Assembly (NCBI RefSeq): GCF_002913745.1
Contig: NZ_PPCG01000056.1
Location: 1-37,966, forward strand
DNA length: 37,966 nt
Source of the DNA: Campylobacter concisus
Lineage (GTDB): Bacteria; Campylobacterota; Campylobacteria; Campylobacterales; Campylobacteraceae
Reading direction: 5' to 3'
Numbering within the stretch: position 1 is the stretch's first letter; every line of letters begins with the position of its first letter. The notes under the pieces are model-generated. The model was not told where the DNA came from, ran no database searches, and saw only the letters and a list, made by a program, of their open reading frames with translations. Shown here one piece after another: positions 35,001 through 37,966 of the stretch. Made by a program: the position numbers and the translations under genes.

Positions 35001-35171
35001 ATAAGCACAGGTGCTGGCGCTGCATCTCGCCACTCACTAGGAACTGGCGTGGTTGGCGGTATGATCGCTTCTACTACGATAGCGATATTTTTCGTGCCGT
35101 TGTTTTACTATTTGCTTGAAAATTTAAATGAAAAATACTGGAAAAAGGGAGCAAAAAAAGATGAAAAATAA
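32046..35171 (+). CDS. cmeB: RND multidrug efflux pump, inner-membrane transporter
   Basis: 1041 residues, twelve membrane helices and two large periplasmic loops, the HAE1/AcrB layout. N-terminal FINRPIFATVISIIIVIAGL is typical. The proton-relay aspartates lie in GIVVDDAIIVIENVERIL (fourth helix), with the lysine in the tenth-helix region GLAAKNAILIVEFAMQERES. It should export bile salts, antibiotics and other amphiphiles in exchange for protons, together with CmeA and CmeC. AAGGCAG ribosome binding site. The 3' end overlaps the start of cmeC by 11 bp. Confidence 0.96.
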   Translation: MFSKFFINRPIFATVISIIIVIAGLMGIKGLPIEEYPSLTPPTVSVTATYSGADAQTIADSVASAIEDQINGVENMLYMQSTSSSAGTMNISVYFKIGSSSKQATIDVNNRVQAALSRLPQEVQNMGVTVRERSGSILQVVGFTNPNMNLVELYNYVNLNIADEIKRVKGIGDTALIGNKEYSMRIWLNPDRLAQLKLTPSDVISQVKIQNSQYAAGKIGEQPSKGENPYVYSVVSEGRFKDPKQFGEILIKSEDGSVVKLKEVATIELGAASYASDAMLNGKPAVPLLLFLQNDANALATAEAVAAKLEELKKTYPVGLEHTIAYNPTEFITVSINEVIKTFIEAMLLVLVVMYFFLKSFRATIIPMLAVPVSIIGTFGGLYIMGFSINLITLFALILAIGIVVDDAIIVIENVERILHEDKNISVKDATFKAMEEVQTPVISIVLVLCAVFVPVSFMEGFVGVIQKQFALTLVVSVCISGFVALTLTPALCAVMLKKQENKPFWIVQKFNDFFDFSTKIFTAGVAKILKHVIISFIVIGIMGFATYGLFQKVPKGLVPSEDKGALMVITSLPPSTNMLKTKEEVKSISNAILSNPNVEFAMGFAGYDMLASSLRENSAISFIKLKDWNERKGATDGADALAGQFNGMLWGSKNSMTFVVNLPPIMGLSMTGGFEMYLQNKSGKSYNEIEADARKVAAAANARPELQSVRTTLETNYRQFKITVDKEKAKLFGVSENEIFSTIGASFGSYYINDFNLAGKSYRVYARASDNFRNNPEDLRKIFVRSKDGGMVPLNSVVTLTRSIGPDIVDRFNLFPSAKIMGDPKPGYTSGDAIRAIQEVVNDTLSSDDYSISWAGTAYQEVNSQGTGTTAFIFGMVFVFLILAAQYERWLIPLAVITAVPFAVFGSLLAVWLRGLTNDIYFEIGLLLLIGLAAKNAILIVEFAMQERESGKSIFDAAINAAKLRFRPIVMTSIAFTLGVFPMVISTGAGAASRHSLGTGVVGGMIASTTIAIFFVPLFYYLLENLNEKYWKKGAKKDEK

Positions 35172-36543
35172 GGCGTTTATACTTATAACAGCAGCATTTT
35201 TGGCTGGTTGCTCGTTTCGTCCAGATATGCCAAATGTGGATACAAATTTCACCTCAACATATAGTTTTGAAACAAGCGATATAAGAGATCTTTGGTGGAA
35301 GGAATTTAAAGATGAAAATTTAAATATTCTTGTTGAAAGTGCGCTTGAGAAAAATACAAATTTACGCATTGCGTATTTAAATCTCCAAAAAGCAAAGGCG
35401 AGCCTTGGCGTTGCTGAGGCTGACTTGCTCCCTGGGGTAAATTTAAATGCAAGTTATACCAAAGCAAAAAGCAGTGGTGAAACTTACACCAAGCAGCCTC
35501 AAACACGTTATAGAAGTTCGAGCATAAATTTAGGGCTAAACTACGAGATAGATCTCTGGGGTAGAGTAAGAAATAGCGTGCTTGCAGCTAATGAAAATTT
35601 AAATGCGAGCAAATTTGACTATGATAGCGCCAGACTAAGCCTTAGCTCAAGTGTGGCAAAAAGCTACTTTGCTCTAGTATCGCTAAACATGCAAGAAGCG
35701 GTGCTAAAAGAGACACTAAAGACCTACGAAGATACGTTAGCACTTCGCAAGACGCAGCTTGATCTTGGTAGCATAAACGAGATGACCTATCTACAAAGCA
35801 AAGCTGAAGTGGAAAAAGCAAAAACTAGCCTAACTTCAGTGCTAAACTCAAAGTCACAAGCGCTTACTTCACTTGCCATTCTAACAGGTAAGAGCAATGA
35901 TGAAATTTTAAAAGGAGCTGTTGCTAGTTCACAGACCTTGCCGGCTTCGCCTGAGATAAGCGCTGGCATAAGCTCAGATGTTTTGCTTAGAAGAAGTGAC
36001 GTGGCAAAGGCACTGGCTGATCTAAAAGCGACAAATGCACTTGTTGGTGTGGCAAAGGCTGATTATTTCCCTACGATCTCGCTTACTGGGCTTTTTGGCT
36101 TTGCTAGTGAGGATTTTAATAGAATTTTCATAAGTAGTGCTAGTGTTTGGAGTCTTGGGGCTGGTTTGTCACAGAAAATTTTTGACTACGGCAGAACAAA
36201 AAATAACATTCGTATCGCCGAGACAAACGAGCAAATCGCAGCCCTCACCTATGAAGGCACGGTAAAAACTGCACTTGGAGAGGTCAGAGACGCCCTTATA
36301 TCAAGGCAAAATGCAAAGCTCTCTTTGGATCAGGTGAAAAATTTGCTACAATCGCAACAAAAAATTTATTCGCTCGCCAAAGATCAGTATGACGCTGGCT
36401 ACATCGGACACCTAGAGCTTCTTGATGCACAGAGAAATTTGCTTCAAGCAAAGCTTCAAGACGTCTCAGCAAAGCTTGATGAGGTAGATAGCGCGGTTGA
36501 AGTTTACAGGGCTTTTGGCGGCGGATTTAAGCTAGAAAAATAA
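35161..36543 (+). CDS. cmeC: RND efflux outer-membrane channel lipoprotein
   Basis: 460 residues from the ATG at 35161, which has AAAGGGAG 8 nt upstream and directly begins the signal MKNKAFILITAAFLAG-C17. An upstream ATG at 35128 would put 11 extra residues before the signal and is rejected. It belongs to the NodT/OprM family of TolC-like trimeric channels: LWWKEFKDENLNILVESALE, then SINLGLNYEIDLWGRVRNSV near residue 120 and LLRRSDVAKALADLKATNAL near 285, PTISLTGLFGFASEDF, and the closing LELLDAQRNLLQAKLQ. The start overlaps cmeB, which suggests coupled translation. Confidence 0.93.
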   Translation: MKNKAFILITAAFLAGCSFRPDMPNVDTNFTSTYSFETSDIRDLWWKEFKDENLNILVESALEKNTNLRIAYLNLQKAKASLGVAEADLLPGVNLNASYTKAKSSGETYTKQPQTRYRSSSINLGLNYEIDLWGRVRNSVLAANENLNASKFDYDSARLSLSSSVAKSYFALVSLNMQEAVLKETLKTYEDTLALRKTQLDLGSINEMTYLQSKAEVEKAKTSLTSVLNSKSQALTSLAILTGKSNDEILKGAVASSQTLPASPEISAGISSDVLLRRSDVAKALADLKATNALVGVAKADYFPTISLTGLFGFASEDFNRIFISSASVWSLGAGLSQKIFDYGRTKNNIRIAETNEQIAALTYEGTVKTALGEVRDALISRQNAKLSLDQVKNLLQSQQKIYSLAKDQYDAGYIGHLELLDAQRNLLQAKLQDVSAKLDEVDSAVEVYRAFGGGFKLEK

Positions 36544-36564
36544 AATTACAAAAGGAGAAAAGCA

Positions 36565-36792
36565 GTGAGTAAGATCTTAAATTTCTTATTTTCTTGGGGA
36601 TTTTTTGTTTTTGCCATCGTTCTTGGCGTGGCATTATGGTTTGCGATAAATTACGTCGATACGATTAGACTTGAGTCTAGTTTTTATGATATCGGCGAGA
36701 TATTTATGATGGCAGCTGTCTTTGGTATCGTTTTTTACCTAGTTGCAGCGATATTTATCATACCTATTAGGGCGATGCTCAAAAAAGCCTAA
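36565..36792 (+). CDS. small two-helix membrane protein at the end of the cme operon
   Basis: 75 residues, not recognised. GTG start with AAGGAG 7 nt before it, 21 bp behind the cmeC stop, same strand. There are two hydrophobic helices (about residues 8-30 and 46-68) joined by a short acidic loop (VDTIRLESSFYDIGE), and a basic end (RAMLKKA) that should lie inside the cell. Its position makes co-transcription with cmeABC likely. A role as small accessory subunit of the pump, like AcrZ for AcrB, is conceivable, but AcrZ has one helix and no sequence similarity is claimed. Confidence 0.75.
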   Translation: MSKILNFLFSWGFFVFAIVLGVALWFAINYVDTIRLESSFYDIGEIFMMAAVFGIVFYLVAAIFIIPIRAMLKKA

Positions 36793-36801
36793 AACCTCTT
36801 T

Positions 36802-36829
36802 TCATCTAAGAATTAAATTTCTTAGATGA
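36802..36829 (+). terminator. hairpin behind the cme operon
   Basis: TCATCTAAGAA and TTCTTAGATGA form a perfect 11-bp stem with a 6-nt loop (TTAAAT), 10 bp behind the stop of the small membrane protein. What follows is TCCCCCAAAA, not a T-run, so it is a strong hairpin but an atypical intrinsic terminator. Confidence 0.45.
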
Positions 36830-36884
36830 TCCCCCAAAATATCTTATAAATTTCTTTTTACTTATTTAAATTTCAAAGAGTAGA

Positions 36885-36903
36885 AAGGGCGAAGACCGCC
36901 CTT
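36885..36903 (-). terminator. aqpZ terminator
   Basis: AAGGGCG and CGCCCTT form a GC-rich 7-bp stem with a 5-nt loop, starting 17 bp behind the aqpZ stop. On the transcribed strand TCTACTCTTT follows. Confidence 0.65.
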
Positions 36904-36919
36904 GAAGTATAAAATTTAA

Positions 36920-37629
36920 TTATTTTGCGCTTTTGCAGCAGCCGCATGTGCAGCCTAAAATCCTATAAATGATAGCTCCTATGATCGCTCCAACGATAGG
37001 CGCAACCCAGAAAAGCCAAAGCTGCTCTAATGCCCAACCGCCCTGGAATATCGCAACGCCAGTTGAACGAGCTGGGTTAACTGATGTGTTTGTGATAGGT
37101 ATCGAGATAAGGTGGATAAGTGTCAAACCAAGGCCAATAGCGATCGGTGCAAAGCCTTTTGGTGCACGCTCATCAGTTGCACCTAAGATGATGATAAGGA
37201 AAAACGCAGTTAAAACTACCTCAGCAACTAGCGCTGAAACTAGGCTGTAACCATTTGGTGAGTGCTCGCCGTATCCGTTGCTAGCAAAACCGCTCGCAGC
37301 AGCGTCAAATCCAGCCTTACCAGATGCGATGAGATATAGCACGCCAGCAGCCCCGATCGCTCCGATAACCTGTGCGATGACGTAAGGCACGAAGTCTTTT
37401 TTGTCAAATCTTCCGCCAACTAGCAAGCCAACCGAAACAGCAGGATTGAAGTGACCGCCGCTGATGTGACCAACTGCGTAAGCCATCGTAAGAACTGTAA
37501 GACCAAAAGCAAACGCAACGCCTACAAAGCCAATACCAAGCTCCGGAAAAGCCGCAGCAAATATCGCACTACCGCAATCTCCAAAAACCAACCAAAACGT
37601 GCCAAAAACTCGGTTAAATATCTTTTCAT
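36920..37629 (-). pseudogene. aqpZ: aquaporin Z, frameshifted near the 5' end
   Basis: From 37600 down to 36920 the frame encodes an almost complete Aqp[20 protein letters not shown], both water-channel boxes ([14 protein letters not shown] and [13 protein letters not shown]), the selectivity-filter arginine after the second NPA, and [18 protein letters not shown]. The expected N-terminus MKRYLTEFL is encoded at 37629-37603 behind a good GGGA ribosome binding site, but in a different frame. The junction reads TTTTTGGCACG where TTTTTGGGCACG would join the frames (L-G-T-F-W). One G is missing at 37602-37603. The nearest in-frame start for the rest is a TTG at 37591 inside the first membrane helix. 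Either a true mutation or a sequencing error in the T/G run. The intact protein would be a water channel of about 235 residues with a Cys-rich tail ([10 protein letters not shown]). Confidence 0.85.
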
Positions 37630-37662
37630 CTCTTCCCTTTTAGGTAAATTTAAAAACGGGCG

Positions 37663-37691
37663 ATTTTAGCAGAAAGTTGTGACTTTTACAA
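37663..37691 (-). promoter_or_regulatory. promoter of aqpZ
   Basis: On the minus strand TTGTAA (37686-37691), a 17-bp spacer and TAAAAT (37663-37668) with the extended TG (TGCTAAAAT). The predicted transcription start is near 37656, about 27 bp before the ATG at 37629. Confidence 0.55.
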
Positions 37692-37702
37692 AATATTGTA
37701 AA
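37685..37702. promoter_or_regulatory. palindrome over the -35 of aqpZ
   Basis: TTTACAA-AATA-TTGTAAA is a perfect inverted repeat with 7-bp arms and a 4-bp centre that covers the -35 element. It has the shape of a dimeric regulator site. It is not the CmeR site, because the half-sites point the other way. Confidence 0.4.
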
Positions 37703-37966
37703 GATAAAGTTTTGGGGTATTTTTTAATATTAACATTATGCAAAATTCAAATTTTTCTTGTGGTTTTTATATATCACACTGAAAGAATTTAGTATTTTTC
37801 CTATATAACAACAAAAATATTTTTTTGCGTTCTAAGTTAAGTACCAAGACAATAAACCCTTTTTATTATAATTTCTATTTTATAAAACATTCAAATCCTT
37901 AAGAAAAACAATTAATATTAAGAGTAAAATAGGCTTTTTTAGACCAAATTTCGCAAATGACGTATC
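37703..37966. other. AT-rich end of the window, no gene recognised
   Basis: With the aqpZ promoter this makes about 337 bp without a gene. A TATAAT on the plus strand (37867-37872) could be a promoter for a gene beyond the window. On the minus strand a 28-codon open run enters from the window edge and ends at 37880 (hydrophobic, LKKPILLLILIVFLKD). It could be the 3' end of a gene outside the window but is too short to judge. Confidence 0.35.

Noticed and set aside
37602..37609. Programmed ribosomal frameshift in aqpZ.
   Set aside because: The site reads G-TTT-TTG, so the shifted Phe tRNA would face GTT. No stimulating structure was seen, and a one-base deletion is simpler.
37685..37702. Second CmeR box at aqpZ.
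   Set aside because: Half-sites are TTACAA/TTGTAA in the reverse orientation compared with TGTAAT/ATTACA.
1..37966. CRISPR array, insertion sequence or prophage genes.
   Set aside because: No regularly spaced repeats, transposase or phage structural motifs were seen in any coding region.

Overview
The window looks like chromosomal DNA from a Campylobacter of the concisus/curvus/showae type. The evidence is a low-GC genome rich in AAATTT words, a complex I operon with the Campylobacter replacement of NuoE/NuoF, a pflA gene directly behind nuoN, and a CmeR-CmeABC efflux locus with a CmeR-type operator. The species is inferred from gene content and remembered synteny, not from a search.

Layout. 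(1) 1-322 holds the 3' end of a YcxB-like gene. It is followed by about 950 bp of very AT-rich DNA with no gene. (2) 1279-1901 is a six-gene tRNA operon on the minus strand, in transcript order Lys(TTT), Glu-like(CTC), Val(TAC), Asp(GTC), Lys(CTT), Glu(CTC). A near-perfect sigma70 promoter precedes it. (3) 2139-18673, minus strand, is the 14-gene complex I operon nuoA-B-C-D-[two non-canonical subunits]-G-H-I-J-K-L-M-N, followed by pflA (flagellar motor scaffold) and a HEAT-repeat gene. Nearly every junction is a short overlap. (4) 18781-24107, minus strand, holds a SyrD/PvdE/YojI-type ABC exporter translationally coupled to a HemN-family radical SAM gene, an unknown polytopic membrane protein, and a DUF2314 plus ankyrin protein. 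(5) 24108-24460 is an intergenic region with degenerate repeats and a 60-bp inverted-repeat element. (6) 24461-28324, minus strand, is a compact operon: HTH/coiled-coil protein, UPF0323 lipoprotein, glutathionylspermidine-synthase-like ATP-grasp enzyme, D-2-hydroxyacid dehydrogenase and YajQ. (7) rpsU (minus) is divergent from ccoG-cmeR-cmeA-cmeB-cmeC-small membrane protein (plus). (8) An aquaporin gene, aqpZ (minus), is broken near its 5' end by an apparent one-base deletion.

How it fits together. Complex I here should pump protons using a reduced protein carrier (flavodoxin in C. jejuni) rather than NADH. PflA uses the resulting ion gradient indirectly, as a scaffold of the flagellar stator ring. 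CcoG matures the cbb3 oxidase at the other end of the chain. CmeABC is a tripartite RND pump, and CmeR should repress it from a 16-bp palindrome at the cmeA promoter.

Most interesting points: the NuoF-position protein resembles the C-terminal part of NuoG; the HemN-like/cyclic-peptide-exporter pair; a second Lys-Glu tRNA pair with C34 anticodons, plus a malformed anticodon arm in one Glu tRNA; the lipoprotein/ATP-grasp pair; and the aqpZ frameshift.
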